Positions 11,395 to 23,490 are shown, counted from the stretch's first letter. The stretch: 64,000 nucleotides of DNA from Leptodontidium sp. MPI-SDFR-AT-0119 (GCA_020726505.1 JAHLEZ010000001.1:2542001-2606000); one strand, 5' to 3'. Notes: generated by a model from the sequence alone, not told the origin. Numbers and translations are program-made.

Positions 11395-12358
11395 CTACGC
11401 CGTATCCATTTTGTCCTCGTCATCTTTCTTGTCGTTCTTCCCACTTCCTTCTCCCAACAAAGGCGCCTTCTCCCCCGCCTCATCTTCCTCCTTGATCCCC
11501 TCCAACTTCGCCTTATCCTTAGCCTCCTGCTCCGCAACCTCCTTATTCTGCTTATCCTGTCTCGCTTTCTCCTCTTCCATACTCATTCTCAAAGCCAGCG
11601 CCAGTTCAGGATCCATGCTAGGATCAACACCGAACTCGAAGTTCTCCGCCGCTCCAGCACCCTCTCCACCACCGCCTCCAGATGCGCCATCTCCGTTCAA
11701 AATCGGGCTGGTGACAAGCTGATCACTCAACAGGCCGGGTCCAGGTGGGATGATGGCAATGTGTGAGCCTTCTCCACCCTTGACATTCTCGTTGAAGGAT
11801 GTGAGCTTCTTGGTGGTATCGTCGTCCAGTTCGCCGAAAGCTACAAAGTCTATGGAGACAGTGTTCTTCTTCATCTTCTTCGCCAGCTTAGTGAGGGATT
11901 TCTCGTCGTCAGGGATGGGTGAGCAGGTGAAGACAATAATGCGTTGACGTTGAGATTTGTTTTGGCGGTGCTTGAGTGCGAGCTATGTTTGTCAGCTTAA
12001 GGTTCCTTGCAGGCAGACAGGAACAAAGTATTGCAATAACAATAGAAGCAGGAGAGTATAGACGTACACCAGCGATTTGGATGCCCGTAGCCAAGTGACT
12101 GCCACCTCGAATCTTGCTCTTCGTACGATGTAAACCCTCCAAGATCTTGCCGTGATCCGTAGTTAAAGTGACGAGAACCTCTGGCCCCTTACCTCCCATA
12201 CTCATCAGACCGACAGACGACTCGGGGTTGGCTTGTGTGATGGCGGAGAAGATAAGGGAGACGGCATCGGATTGCGCTTCGTATCTTGTTGGGGTGTAAT
12301 CGCCATTTCGACTGCTTTCGCTGTTGTCCACCACTACCATAACTGCTTCGAGAACCAT
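11395..12358 (-). CDS. rpn10: 26S proteasome regulatory subunit Rpn10 (S5a)
   Basis: Two exons, 12358-12068 and 11982-11395, encode 292 residues, the normal fungal size. The N-terminal vWA domain begins MVLEAVMVVVDNSESSRNGD, with the MIDAS-like DxSxS, and continues through SVGLMSMGGKGPEVLVTLT and IQIAGLALKHRQNKSQRQRI. A ubiquitin-interacting motif is clear at about residues 221-236 (DPELALALRMSMEEE). The tail is acidic and Lys/Asp-rich. Rpn10 is a ubiquitin receptor at the base-lid hinge of the 19S particle. The intron uses GTACGT and falls between AG and LALKH, preserving the conserved IAGLALKH. The gene is convergent with trs23 and divergent from the borealin-like gene. Confidence 0.95.
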
Positions 12359-12814
12359 CTTGCTATCGTGCCTCTGCGGAGGGCTTTCGTGTGGAGGTGA
12401 GGTTGTTGTAGAAGGAGGAGATTGTTTGGACTCGGTGTGGAGTTCGTGGTTTGTGAGAATCAGAGTGAGGCTTTATTGTCTGCAGATGGTGGTGTGTTGA
12501 TGGATGGAGCTTGAGGGATGCTCAAGAGTCAAGTCAAGGTAGCTGCGGCTGCGCGTACTTTACTGTAACTTACCTTAGCTGGTCGCTCCTACCCCTGCAC
12601 CTTTAGCGCCGAATCCAGATTTAGGGCCAAAATGAAGCGATGCGGCTCGCGTCGGGTTTGTTTACCTTCAACATTCAACCACAAGAACATCCATTTCCAC
12701 AATCAACGAGAACTGCTTCCAAGAACACGCTCGATAAATCTTGAAATACACCAGCTTCGCATAACACAATCTCACCTCTCTCCAAACCCAAACTCCAGCC
12801 CACAAACCTCCAAC
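12359..12814. promoter_or_regulatory. Shared divergent promoter region, rpn10 / borealin-like gene
   Basis: A 456-nt gap between divergent genes, C/A-rich toward the plus-strand start (a likely 5' leader). I see no proteasome-type control element that I could defend. Confidence 0.4.
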
Positions 12815-14004
12815 ATGGCTCCAACGCGTTCCAAGAAACGCAAGTCCACCGAGTCAACAACCTCTATAGATGTCCAGAACTTCCCAGCTCCACCACAAAT
12901 GGTTCCTACAAAGACGCGCAGTCCAGCCAGAACACCCACGAACAGAAGTCCGATCAAGAAGCAAAAGATGGGTATCACTCTGGCGCAGAAGCAAGCATTA
13001 ATCGACAACCTACAACTCGAGAGTAAGGCTACGAACGTCGCATTGTTTACACACCTGCTAACCACATCCCAACAGTCACTGAACGCGCCAGGAAGCTCAG
13101 AGCACAGTATAATCTACAAGCACAAGGATTGAGGACGCGTATTGAAATTCGAGTCAACCGTATCCCAATGGCATTGCGACGAGCGAAGATGGGAGATCTA
13201 CACGCGAAATACAGCAATACATCCAGACCAGCAACAACAGCTTCACGAGCAGAGAAGATCAACTCCCCGCGCAAGAACTTGATCCAAGCAGAGCAGAGTC
13301 ATTCACGCGCCAGTCCATCTCCACAACGCGCCCCGAAACGAATGAGGTATATACCCTATTGCAGAGGGGTTGAGAAGGCGCTAATCAGATACAGTGATGA
13401 TATATCCGTAGATAAAGAGAATGAAGATATTGAGAATCCCAAGAAGAGAGTCAGAGGTCCTCCCATCCCACCAGCTCGCACCACTTCCCGCGCCAAGATC
13501 CAACCTTCACAAGTCCTCTCCCCTCGATCGGCAAACTCCCGAACCCTCCCCCGCTCCCCAATACGACCTGCATCACCAGCCAAATCCTTCCTCGCACGTC
13601 CAGTATCACCACTAAAGCCCTCAGCTCCAGTTCCATCTGGTGGCGCAGCGGGCATCCTCACGAATATGGTCGAGAAGGCCAAATCCACACGCGCAGGAGC
13701 AGCGAGGAAAGTCACAGCTGAGAAACCAGCCACAATTGGAGCGGGAAGGGGAAAGAGAACCGCGCCAGCAGCTTCAGCGCCGACTGTTGGACGGGGAAGA
13801 GCAAGTACGATTAGCGAGAGTAGTGAGTCGAGCAATGCGACGATTGTTAGGAAGCCAGTACCCGCCCCAAAGAAGGCTCCAGTCAAGAAGTCGGTTATGA
13901 GTACGATCAAGGGGATGGGAAGTCAGAAGAAGATGCCGGCCGCTAGTAAGGCTTCTGCAGCACCCACTGCTGCTGGAGGTAGAGTTTTGAGGAAGAGAAA
14001 TTGA
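12815..14004 (+). CDS. nbl1: Borealin/Nbl1-like chromosomal passenger complex protein
   Basis: Three exons, 12815-13022, 13076-13346 and 13395-14004, encode 362 residues. After a basic N-terminus (MAPTRSKKRKSTEST) comes the Nbl1/Borealin N-terminal helix, about residues 55-105: ALIDNLQLEITERARKLRAQ and then LRTRIEIRVNRIP..LRRAKMGDL. It forms only when intron 1 is removed (E|ITERA). Family knowledge: this helix bundles with INCENP and survivin to place Aurora B on centromeres and the spindle. The remaining ~250 residues are basic, Ser/Pro/Ala-rich and look disordered, with several S/T-P sites. The second intron, 48 nt, is a multiple of three and stays open if retained, but its branch site (GCTAATC) and CAG acceptor support splicing. 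The gene ends facing tma22. Confidence 0.85.
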
Positions 14005-14193
14005 GCGTTGATCTGGTATCCGGGGGTCCATTGTTTGGTTTGTAAGTCGTGGTCTTGTAGTTTAGCGTTTGGCGTCACGGTATGATTTTGTTGGAAAAGG
14101 ATCGAAGAAACGAAGGAAACAATGGCAGAAAAATGTCAATCCTTGCATTTCGTCATATCATATTAACTCTCCAGTCCTATCCTCACCCACTGA

Positions 14194-15299
14194 CTACCCT
14201 GCCGGTGCCCCTGCCCCAGCCTTCTTCTTCTTATCTTCAGTCAATTCTACATTGTCCTCCGGAATCACCGGGTACTTCTCCAATAGGAACTCCTCAATCT
14301 CCTCACTCACGTCGCCCTGCACCACTATCTCCTCTCCTCCACTCGGCACCTTTGTCACCGACGACCCTGTGGCGAATTTCTTGCCGAGATCTTTGGCCAC
14401 CTTTTTGTTTTCCAGACCGAATGCTTCGAGACCGGTTACGGTTGTGACGAATTTGCGCTGTGGGAGGGGGTGTTAGCTTGGGTCTGGGGAGGTGTGTAGG
14501 TAGATAGGATGTGGAAGAGAGTAAGTGATTTCCTCCTCATCCAACCAGCAAGCAGTTCAGAGTACCTCAACCGCCACAGAACCTGGCTGTCCATAATAAA
14601 GGTAGCCAAAAATCCAACTTAATATCCAAAGTTCGAACAAAATAAAACGCACCTTATTCCTCTCCACGCGTTTAATAATGACCTTCGAGCTCTTGATCGT
14701 AGCAGCTTGTTTCGCCTCTGCTGCTTCGGCCTTTAATGCTTTCTTGTGTGCGTCTTTCTCGGCTCGCTTTTGTGCGTCGACTGAGAGGGAGGAAGTTGCT
14801 GCTGCGAGGGCATCTATTCGGTATTGTTAGCTGGTGGACTTGGCTTGGGCATGATCGAGGGCGTGGCGTATGGGAAATATTGAGGGTTTGGGGAGGAGAA
14901 AAGATAGGGAAAAGATATACCTTCGGACCATAACCTCTCATACATATCCTCATCGTTCTTCTGCAACCAATCCTGGCATTTCTTCACCGTGCCGCCGAAT
15001 TCGCAATACTACTTCCTCGTCTTGTAAGCTTCATTCGTTTCTTGCATCACGAACACGCCAATCTCCCGAGTCCTCCTCGTATATTGCAGCGCTTTCCTCG
15101 CAGATCGGAGAGCGAGTATATGGAAGGGAAATGTACCTCTGGTGGTAACGAGCAGACTGTAGTACCACCAACGCGTCAGCTATATCCCATTCGAAGAAGA
15201 AATTGAGGGGTAAATTCGCAGATGGTATTGAGTAAACGTACCTCCACAATACAGCACCGTGCGGGACTGGAGCTCTAGATCTTGATCTGCGTCTGCCAT
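14194..15299 (-). CDS. tma22: Translation machinery-associated protein 22 (DENR / density-regulated protein)
   Basis: Five exons, 15299-15242, 15156-15137, 15008-14921, 14813-14653 and 14457-14194, encode 196 residues, the usual Tma22 length. Exon 2 is only 20 nt. The joined N-terminus has the Cys motif YCGVCSLPPEYCEFGG..KC, then LWSEDALAAATSSLS and an Ala/Lys-rich coil. The C-terminal SUI1-type domain holds VIIKRVERNKRKFVTTVTGL, KDLGKKFATGSSV and EEIVVQGDV. Family knowledge: DENR/Tma22 partners with MCT-1/Tma20 and recycles 40S subunits and supports reinitiation. Every splice join reproduces a conserved string, so the model is firm despite four introns in 1.1 kb. It is convergent with the borealin-like gene, 190 nt apart. 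Confidence 0.93.
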
Positions 15300-16323
15300 T
15301 GTATGTGTGATTGTTGGTCTTGAGGATTGCGTGAGGTTGTTGATGTTGATGTTGTGGCATGAAGAGGGGCTCGTGCTTGGAGACCTCGAGGATGAAAAGA
15401 TGGCGGGGCAGGTTTGGTGGGATGAAGACGCTAGCGGCCGCTTGAGAACTAGAAGTCACACTTCACTTTACTTCCGTTCTCTGCTGCGACTAAAATTGAA
15501 GTGCTCGCCTTGCATTTCTTACCTTGACAGGAATCCTGTGGTATCTCTGCTCATACTGCGTGTACTGTCAATACAATCAGAATATGTATTGCTTCGCAGG
15601 ATCTGTCAAGTGACTCTAATCTGTAAGCCGTCCCTAGGTATTTCTAACACATCAATGGATCATTAGTGCAGCACAGTTCAGCTCAGAGCCAAATAGCATC
15701 TCTCTTCAGCCTTTTGGTGGCAAGCTTCTGCTCCGTTCTTTTTGTTTTATGGCTGTCAGTTGAGTATGTACCAACAATGAAGTGCGTACCGGCATAGGAA
15801 TCCTCGCCCTAAGTATGAATTCTTTCCTTCCAACCAGAAGGGCGAGTCTTCCTCCTAGAGTCAACGTGTTGTGACCCCGGTCTCTCATACCAAAGCTCTG
15901 GTCTATGAAGCCCCGCGGTGAGCCGGTACATATATCCTGCACATCGACTTACTCTCGCCCTAGAAGCAATGGGATAGGGCGGAGCAAGAGCTGAAGCTTC
16001 AGCGAATGTGCCCTGTTCAGATGTCATCGAAACCGTTTTTTTTTAATGCTCAGCCAGTCGTTTTCAGCTTTCCCTTTCCTCCCGCCCTATGTCCAGCAAA
16101 GTAGGGCGGTGGCTGCCTCGTCTAGGGGACTTGGTCTGTGCATACCCTTCGTACGATAGCTCGAGGGCACGCAGAACATCCGCCTCTAGCAAGATTGCGC
16201 CTGTTGCGTTCACTGTACCAAATAACTTGCTTGCCCCTGCACCCCCTTCTTCCTACTTGGTACCTCGCTTGCTATTGGCTCTAACCAATCACACACCTAA
16301 CAGTCATCACTATTACTGCACCA
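15300..16323. other. Intergenic
   Basis: About 1 kb between divergent tma22 and the C2H2 gene. No protein-like frame. A T tract (near 16038) and a pyrimidine-rich stretch lie upstream of the C2H2 gene start. Confidence 0.5.
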
Positions 16324-17460
16324 ATGGAAACGCCACAGCTTCCACCAGTCCCCTGGACGGTGTGGGATAATCAACTTTTAAGACCAGATCACACCCCAGA
16401 GGGTATTTTTGACCAACCCTACCTGTCATTCTCATCTGGAGGCCTTCAAACCCCAGACGGCCCACCCCATGGAAAGCTTCAGTTTACCGTACCCGACCAG
16501 AACGCATGGAACGATTGGGTCTCTAACCAGCCAATTTTGGGCTCCCGGGATCCAGACTTCGTTGCGCTTCAGGACTCTAGATCTTCTCCGAACAGACTAG
16601 CAGGCAATTTGAGTCAGACACCTGATTTCTGGGACTGGACATTGTCAGTAGATTGTTTCCTTCATTGCTCTCACCAACTACACAGCTCGTATCTCTCGGT
16701 GCTGGTACCAATACTGATTTTCCTATAGGGGCGATATAGAAGGCGTGGGAAATGTCTCGTTATCCAAACCTTCCCAGATTCGATACATACCTCCAACGAA
16801 CACCGATCACACCGATCAAACTAACGATGAAAACACGCCAATGGACGAAGGGGTCTCGCCAAATTCTAGCCAAGCGCACGGCCATCTTGTTTCGGACTTG
16901 GAAATCAGCTGTCAAGAGTGCGGACTCCGGTTCACCAAAAAAGCGTCGCTGAGCCTGCATACCAAGCGTACCCGTCACTCGCCTTACCTCTGCAAATGCA
17001 AAGCTACCTTCTCTCGCCTCGATGTCCTTGACAGGCACATACAAGCCTACACCTCGGAAGCATCAATCTCCTGCCCCTACTGTCAGACGAATCCCAAATC
17101 ATTTGGTAGACAAGACCATCTCACACAGCATCTTCGGGGATTCCACAACATGGATATTGTCAAAGACTTAGACTATAACCAGCGTATCCGACCCGTTCGA
17201 AAACTCAAGAAGAAAATTTATTGTTTACACGTCGATTGTTGGGACCTCGAGGACTCCGAAGGATCGTCGTCTCCCTTGCAGCGTCGACGCCGGTCATTCC
17301 AAACTCAAAGCCACTCACGAGCCACCTCCGCGAAGTCCACGATGAAAGCTTATTCCCTTGCACCGCGGTAGGATGTGCTCGAAAGGGTGGAAAGGGTTTC
17401 TTCAGGAGCAGAGACTTGCTGAAACATACTAGAGACCATCATTCACGCTCGCCTTCATGA
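16324..17460 (+). CDS. C2H2 zinc-finger protein, 3' structure unresolved
   Basis: Exon 1 (16324-16643) encodes an acidic/Pro-rich N-terminus. A GTCAGT intron leads to exon 2 from 16729. C2H2 fingers follow: CQECGLRFTKKASLSLH, CKCKATFSRLDVLDRHI and CPYCQTNPKSFGRQDHL..H, then KKIYCLHVDC starts another finger. After that the frame loses its character and stops at 17371, while another frame carries the expected continuation (SHLREVHDES, FPCTAVGC and RSRDLLKHTRDHH) to a stop at 17460. A short intron ending at the good CTTGCAG acceptor (17275-17281) could join the two frames, for example 17238-17281, but it would cost a finger Cys; alternatively one or two indels broke the gene. Probably a nuclear DNA-binding regulator; targets unknown. 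Confidence 0.6.
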
Positions 17461-18304
17461 TTTGGAATCTGGTGATATTACTAGATTAGGGGTGCCGAAT
17501 ATCTCCTCTCACGAGGTCTAGAGGATGAAAATCTTCTCAGGTATTCATGGGGCACGCAAGCTTGCATAGGAATACTCGAGAGCATTCACCATATTCACTT
17601 CACTTACTGCAGATTGATTTGGACGCCAACCTTCTTCTTCACTGGCGACATCGAAAGAGACAGAAGTCACAAGCACCGGTTCGCTTTGAACTTGGCCTAG
17701 TTGCAGCACCTAGTTGTAACCGACACGAGTTCCAAGGACTGAGATTTGATCAAGGAAGGTTCTCGCGGAAGCCAATATTTCGAAGAGCTGAGAGTGTTGG
17801 CTGACTCACCCCATCGTATTGACTTCATCAAATTGAATCATTTTGTAAGTGAGACCCGAGCGTTTAGTCCGTATATCGCTGACCAAGTGGAAGTCAGGAG
17901 TCAACCTGTTTTGTCAACAATGATACTAAGCGAGTCCGAAAAGGGGTTCGCTCGGTTACTCTGTGGGTGAATAGTAACGAGTAAGGTTGAAGCACGGCTG
18001 CGCAGTCATGATAATATATGTACTGGAAATATGCACACTGCTATTTTGATTATTTTTGTTGTTCAACCTTCGAGCTATTGATATCCAGCCTGTATTCTGG
18101 TGGACATATCAACGTTCCTCGTCAGCCCTTGCACTGTTGGCTGACTATTTTGCCCCTCATCTGTCGCACTAACAGTCTTTGCTTGACTTCCTCTGGCACC
18201 CGATCCATGAAGTACTCGTTCTATGGTTCAACATGCAGTATTATCTGTTCCCCACTTGCTCTGTGGTTTGGCGAGCGAGCAGCGGAATACGAAGCAGCTG
18301 TAGG
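17461..18304. other. Intergenic
   Basis: No convincing frame. It contains 3' flanks of the C2H2 gene and of the D123-family gene. Confidence 0.5.
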
Positions 18305-19618
18305 TTACGAAAGAAGGTCTACATACTCCTTCAAGGTCTCCTCGCCCATCCCTTCCTCCCCCACAAATACTCTCTGCATTCTCTTGAACCTCGCATGTAG
18401 CTTCATGTCAGTCCCCGAGACCTGATTTTCCCCTCCCTCACTACCAGTCTCAGCCTCCACTCCATACTCTCTTCTCAGTCTGTCCAGCGCTTCTACCCTA
18501 GTAACAGTAATTTCACTGCTCGTCTTTCCCGGCACAGGTAGAGACATCAAACGCTGCGTCTCCTTGGGGTCAAGCATCCACTCCAGTCCCCTCTTCCGCA
18601 ACACCTTCAGCTCATCCTCAATGATACTCCCATGACCAATCTCATTGACCATCGCCTTGGGCAAATACGTCACGGGCCCTGTCTCCACCCCGTTCGCCTG
18701 AACAAGCCTAAGCACCGTCCTCCCTGTCGGTACTTCCGGCTCCAGAATATCCGCATCGTCAATCCAATGAAACAACAAACTGCCCGTCCCCAAATGCGCT
18801 CCCCAAGGATTCATCTCAATAAGCTTGACCTCAAACCCAGTCTCCCTAACATCAGCATACAAGTCCAGAATCGTACACTCAAACTCAAACGCTGGCGCAA
18901 TCTCCCTCCACAACCGCCTCGCCTGCCGCACCAACTCCCTCAGCGCCTCATCTCTCACGCCCGAGTGATGATTTTGATAGAATCTCGTCTGGCTGATCGC
19001 AACAATCTCGCCCTTATATATAAAACATCGCCACTCACTCAGCTTATCCAGGCCCGCGAAATACGGAAAGAAGAATATCTTATGATCCACGGTATCAGAT
19101 TCAGACTGTAGATCGAGGAGACTATGCACCGCTCGCTTCGACGAGATGATTTTGACCAACACGTCGTAGATCGTGGAAAGTGGTTTCTGGTTCCCATCAT
19201 CTGCATCCTTCAGCGAGCAATTGCTGACTCGGACGAAAAATCCCTCCTCGGGAACGTCATCCAGCTCTCCTAGCTCGGTAGCCATTCTCTCAAGATCTTC
19301 CTTGATAAGATGGATGTTCTCAGCGGCTCCATATCTGGAGATCGCGGCTGCGCGAAGTATCGTTTGTAAATGCACGGGGGTGAAGTCTAGCACAATCGTT
19401 GGACGGCGTAGCATGTGTTTTGCGACAGCTGGAGATGTGATCCAGCGCGCCATATTGAAAGGTCGGATTTCTTGTGCTCGTCGGTGGAAGTATAGTGGTG
19501 TCAAGATACCTGTTTCTGCGAGCCAGGGAGCGAGCGCATGGTGATTGTAGGCATTTACACGGTCTTCGGGTCGTGTGCGCAAAGGCCGTCGACCGATCAA
19601 GATGCCGTCGGCGATCAT
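18305..19618 (-). CDS. Cdc123/D123-family protein (ATP-grasp-like), intronless
   Basis: A single 437-codon frame starting MIADGILIGRR. I placed the start here rather than at the upstream in-frame TTG-type codons, because the upstream residues are AT-driven and hydrophobic and the family does not begin that way. D123 hallmarks are in order: GFFVRVSNCSLKDA, IFFFPYFAGLDKLSEWRCFIY, ECTILDLYADV, then VKLIEMNPWGAHLGTGSLLF. These match the ATP-grasp-like fold of Cdc123, the eIF2 assembly chaperone. The N-terminal 100 residues and the tail differ from what I recall of housekeeping Cdc123, so this is more likely a divergent fungal paralogue than the essential gene. The substrate is unknown. The absence of introns is notable beside its intron-rich neighbours. 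Confidence 0.8.
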   Translation of the reverse strand: MIADGILIGRRPLRTRPEDRVNAYNHHALAPWLAETGILTPLYFHRRAQEIRPFNMARWITSPAVAKHMLRRPTIVLDFTPVHLQTILRAAAISRYGAAENIHLIKEDLERMATELGELDDVPEEGFFVRVSNCSLKDADDGNQKPLSTIYDVLVKIISSKRAVHSLLDLQSESDTVDHKIFFFPYFAGLDKLSEWRCFIYKGEIVAISQTRFYQNHHSGVRDEALRELVRQARRLWREIAPAFEFECTILDLYADVRETGFEVKLIEMNPWGAHLGTGSLLFHWIDDADILEPEVPTGRTVLRLVQANGVETGPVTYLPKAMVNEIGHGSIIEDELKVLRKRGLEWMLDPKETQRLMSLPVPGKTSSEITVTRVEALDRLRREYGVEAETGSEGGENQVSGTDMKLHARFKRMQRVFVGEEGMGEETLKEYVDLLS

Positions 19619-20310
19619 TTTGGAGTGTTCTGATATTTTTATTATGATCTTGAGGAGTTTTATTTTCAAAAGTAAAATGAAATTCCAGAGAAATACTTTG
19701 TGTACAAACAATTATTGCAAGCTCCTCGCCTGGTGACTCACGCCGAACTGTTACCAGACTTCAATGCAGCTACTTTTTGGTAAGCTAAGTCCTAGCTGGA
19801 AAAAACTTATTATTATGTATATATTCAAGGTACCCAACAAAATAAGGTCCCTTCGTCTAGGGAGCCGGGAACTATAACTGTAGCTTGATCGCATAGACAG
19901 CCACGTGATTATTTACATGTTCGGCAAAGTACTTGTTGTACACCTGCCAACCTCTCGGAGGACGAGACTATAACTCAGCCCACTTATTCCATCCTTCATC
20001 GCACGATGTTCCACCCTACCATACATACGCATACCCGATCTTCTGAGTCCACCCACACTGGCTAAGTGTTGGGGTTCCGATCTCCCTCAGTCGATGATTG
20101 ACCCCCATTCCAGTATACTCTGATCTGAACAACAGATGGCCGGAACCTGGTTCTTCTAATGCTGAGGCTGGTCTCGGACTCCAAGGGTCGGGTTTTTGGC
20201 ATGGCAAGTATTTCTGTCCTGCTGCCAATCGGCCTCTCTTGCACACTTCGGACGTGTGAACCACGCAGCAAGGTGGCTTAAATATAAAGAAATTCCCATC
20301 ATGTTCTGGA
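19619..20310. other. Intergenic
   Basis: AT-rich sequence upstream of the D123-family gene, with runs such as TTATTATTATG near 19807. No coding signal. Confidence 0.5.
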
Positions 20311-21466
20311 TCAGGGATTATAGAACGTCTCATGCTTCGGTCCCTCCTTCACCCCCGCCCTCTCATCCCTCAATTCACTCATCGCAAACAACAAAGGCAA
20401 TGGGCTCATCGGTAGCGGGCTCATAGGCAACGGCCAATCCTCGTCACATTGCGTCCTTTCATCCCTCGGCGTACTCAATTCACTTCCCACCGGCTCCAAT
20501 GCAGGTAATTCCGCCGGCATAACCACCTCGCTGTTCTCCAGCTCTTTCGCTTCTATACAGTCGGAATGTAGTTGTGCTTTCGAAGGTTGGGAATGCGTTG
20601 ATTCTCCGTCGTTGAATTGTTTGGTAATCGATATCGTTGGTGGGTTCATCATGGCAAGAGTCTGCATGTGTCGTCTCCGGGTGAAGAATATCACAACTAT
20701 GACCGTGCATAAGCCGAGCACAGAGCCGATTACGGGTCCAGCTATCCAGGATTTATTGAGTGGCGGGGTCGGCCCGGCGGTGGGCAGGGGAACTGTGCTG
20801 CTGCTCGAAGTTGTTGTAGATGAGGAAGCTGTTGAGGCAGATGCTGGTTATAATTAGTTTAAGTGCATCTGAACGGGCAATTGGATATCTACCTGCTGCC
20901 TTCCAAGACGAAAACGCCGGTGCCCAAGTCGCAGTTGCCAGCACAGATTGAAAAGATGGATCATTCGAATCAACTGTCTTCCAAAATTCCACCCCAGACG
21001 TAGTAGCTGCCTGCGTCGAAGTCGTGATAGAAGCAGACACACTTAGGGTTGCGGAAGCAAGCATTGCCCCAAACTTCGATATCCTCGAAGCTTGCGATTG
21101 AAGAGCCGAAACCTGTGGAGCGACAGTCGTGTTGTCGCAAAGATTGATGATGTTTATCATAACCACTTCCATCTGAGTCGTAGCCTCTGTCCGTCCATTC
21201 TCCACGTTGTATGTGAGGATGCATTGTTGGCAGGCTCCGCAATTCGTGATAAACGAGGAGTTCGCAACACAGGATGTTGTCGCGCCGTCGAAGTTCGTGA
21301 TTTCTGTCTTGCAGGATGCTGTTAAGGCCAGATTGTTAGTGTGGAGTTGTGCAGTCAAAGATTAATTGAACTTACGACATTGTGGAGAGCAGTATGTTGA
21401 AGGAAGGACAATTGTTGCTGCTTGCCGTAACGCCAGAACAGCAGTAGCAACTCTTGGGAGATGCAT
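20311..21466 (-). CDS. Cys-rich single-pass membrane protein, hypothetical
   Basis: Three exons, 21466-21376, 21318-20893 and 20843-20311, encode 349 residues. The N-terminus is a plausible signal peptide (MHLPRVATAVLALRQAATIV). The outer domain has about eight Cys, in order YCSPQCPSC, TTSC, ITNCGACQQC and NLCDN, the last within a region of N-glycosylation sites (NSS, NTT). A Ser/Thr-rich stalk (residues ~130-200) leads to one TM helix (about 205-227, AGPVIGSVLGLCTVIVVIFF) and a basic stop-transfer TRRR. The ~120-residue cytoplasmic tail is Pro/Glu/Ser-rich. This resembles many fungal surface proteins of unknown function and is similar in layout, not sequence, to the gene at 5954. Confidence 0.78.
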
Positions 21467-23490
21467 CTTTAGATTGGGTTTTCGTGAAGCTCTCACACCC
21501 AAACCTTCTCGCCCGCCAATGTCTTACCAACGATCCCCATTCACTCAAGACAACAGTAAAGACAGGTAGTATGGGTACCAATGGTAGTGGACATCATCAA
21601 GTGCAGGAGAAAAAGAGGCTGAACGGCAGGTCTCATACAGTCGGCGAGAAACAATAGAGAATCAGAGCTAGAACGAAATTCTATCCAGCGATGATCAATC
21701 TCTCAGCTTGTTCATGCTTTCCAGACAACACTCCTTTTTGCCGACATGAACCCACTTATGCTTTATCTATCGTGCACTGGCGATGTCCAGGACAGGACTC
21801 GCTCTCCTTCCCTGACTTGGCTCGAACGTGAGCTTTCGGGGATGAAGCCCTTGTAATTTTGATCCCCGAAACCTGGGATGAGCAAGGTTCTGTATTGGAC
21901 CCGCTTCCTCAGCTGGACAAGTACCATCTGCATTGGGATTCAAGGTGACGATCTCCAGCTGAGTGATTGGACAGGGCGGGCATTTCAATATCATTTGATG
22001 TGCTTGGAAACATATGATTTGCACGCCTCTGGAGAATGCCGCGAGCACTCCACTGTCACCCCTTCACTTTGGGCTTGAAGGATTCGAGCCATGGCGGTCG
22101 TGGCATGCCCTCATCCCAGGGGAAGGGTGTGCTGGAAAGCATAAATCGTGATCCGGGGTCGAGCAGCCTATGAAACACTTGCCCTGAGCCACCGTACAGG
22201 GATTCTTGCGCAACACACCCTTCTGGGCCAAAGGCTTGAACTTTTCAGCTGCACAAAGGTCAGCCCCGTGGGTCGATAAAATCAAGATTCGATGAGAGAC
22301 GAGTGTGCGGGATGGTCATCTGAACATGGCCTCAGATGTCAAAAGTGCGATCTCAAGTGAGGCTATCGTCATCCTTGAGCTCTCTCGCCTGGCTGTATCG
22401 ATTGTTCTTCTTGGTGATTGAGGAGAATACGGCACATCAAGCCTAAGTTCACAGAGCCTCCAGCTGGCCTGAGAGTTGGTGGTCTTGACAGGTAACGGTG
22501 ATGAGCCTTAATTTTTAAGGACAACTAGTGAGAGGACACTTTCCATGTCACATTTGACTAACATTGCGCTAACATTTAAAGCTGGCATGTACATCTCCCG
22601 CTAGACTTGCTAAGCCTTCTAAACTATCAGGGCTTTGACAATAGATCGTCGATAAATACTCCAAGCAAAACAGACGTAATCATTCCAGGCCCTTCATCGT
22701 CTCAACTAAATGTGTGCGGTCCGTCGCGTCAATCATGCCGTCGCCATCGATCTGCGCTGAAGAATAGATACGGTATCCATACTTGAATAAAAGCATGTGC
22801 GAGCTCGAAGTTCGGCGTCGTTGCTGTCGCAGAATCGCGGCTGGCTAAATGCGACATTGTGGCTGTTCGCAGATGTGACACACACAGACTTGAGGCTGCG
22901 ACGATTGTCTGATACTGCGAGATATTGGACCTTGGGATACGAGCGTGAGTTGAATGGATTGCAGACTCTTGAGCTTTCGCGGTCGCAGTCGCAGTCAGAG
23001 AAATCCATTGATATCCGCATCACATAACAACAGTCTCATACACTCGAGGACAGCAATACATCACCAAAACAAAAAAAAAACTGCGATCAAAGCTCCCAAC
23101 AACTGCTGCCAATCATTGCTCGGCTATCATCAGATCAAGCGAGGCCCTGATAGCATGCAATGCATAAATATCAACCCCGCCTAGTTCGTGAGAAAGCATT
23201 GAGGTCAACCCCACATGAATCACGAAGATCTTATTCCTTGTGTCGAACGGGTCCAACCACATCTAAATCCAGTGACCTGCAGTCAGGTACCATTTATATG
23301 TTCCTGGATATCGGTCTTGGATGTCAAGGAGATATTTGTTGTGGTTGCAACTACTCACCAATAAAGCTTGTAGGAATACTCGCATAGCTGGGAACAATTC
23401 CCAGGTAGGCATCTAAGAATCTGCTTTGATTCAACACCTGGACTGATATGCAGTCTGTAACCATATAAATCCGAGCCAGGAATCGGAAAG
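21467..23490. other. Intergenic, 2 kb
   Basis: No gene I can support. A short Cys-rich minus-strand frame around 22080-22250 (NPCTVAQGKCFIGCST) follows a good-looking acceptor (CTTTGTGCAG), but I could not find a first exon, signal peptide or later exon. Confidence 0.45.

Noticed and set aside
22064..22285. Cys-rich minus-strand frame (NPCTVAQGKCFIGCST), possible small secreted protein
   Set aside because: A good acceptor precedes it, but no signal-peptide exon or continuation was found. Mentioned only in the intergenic entry.
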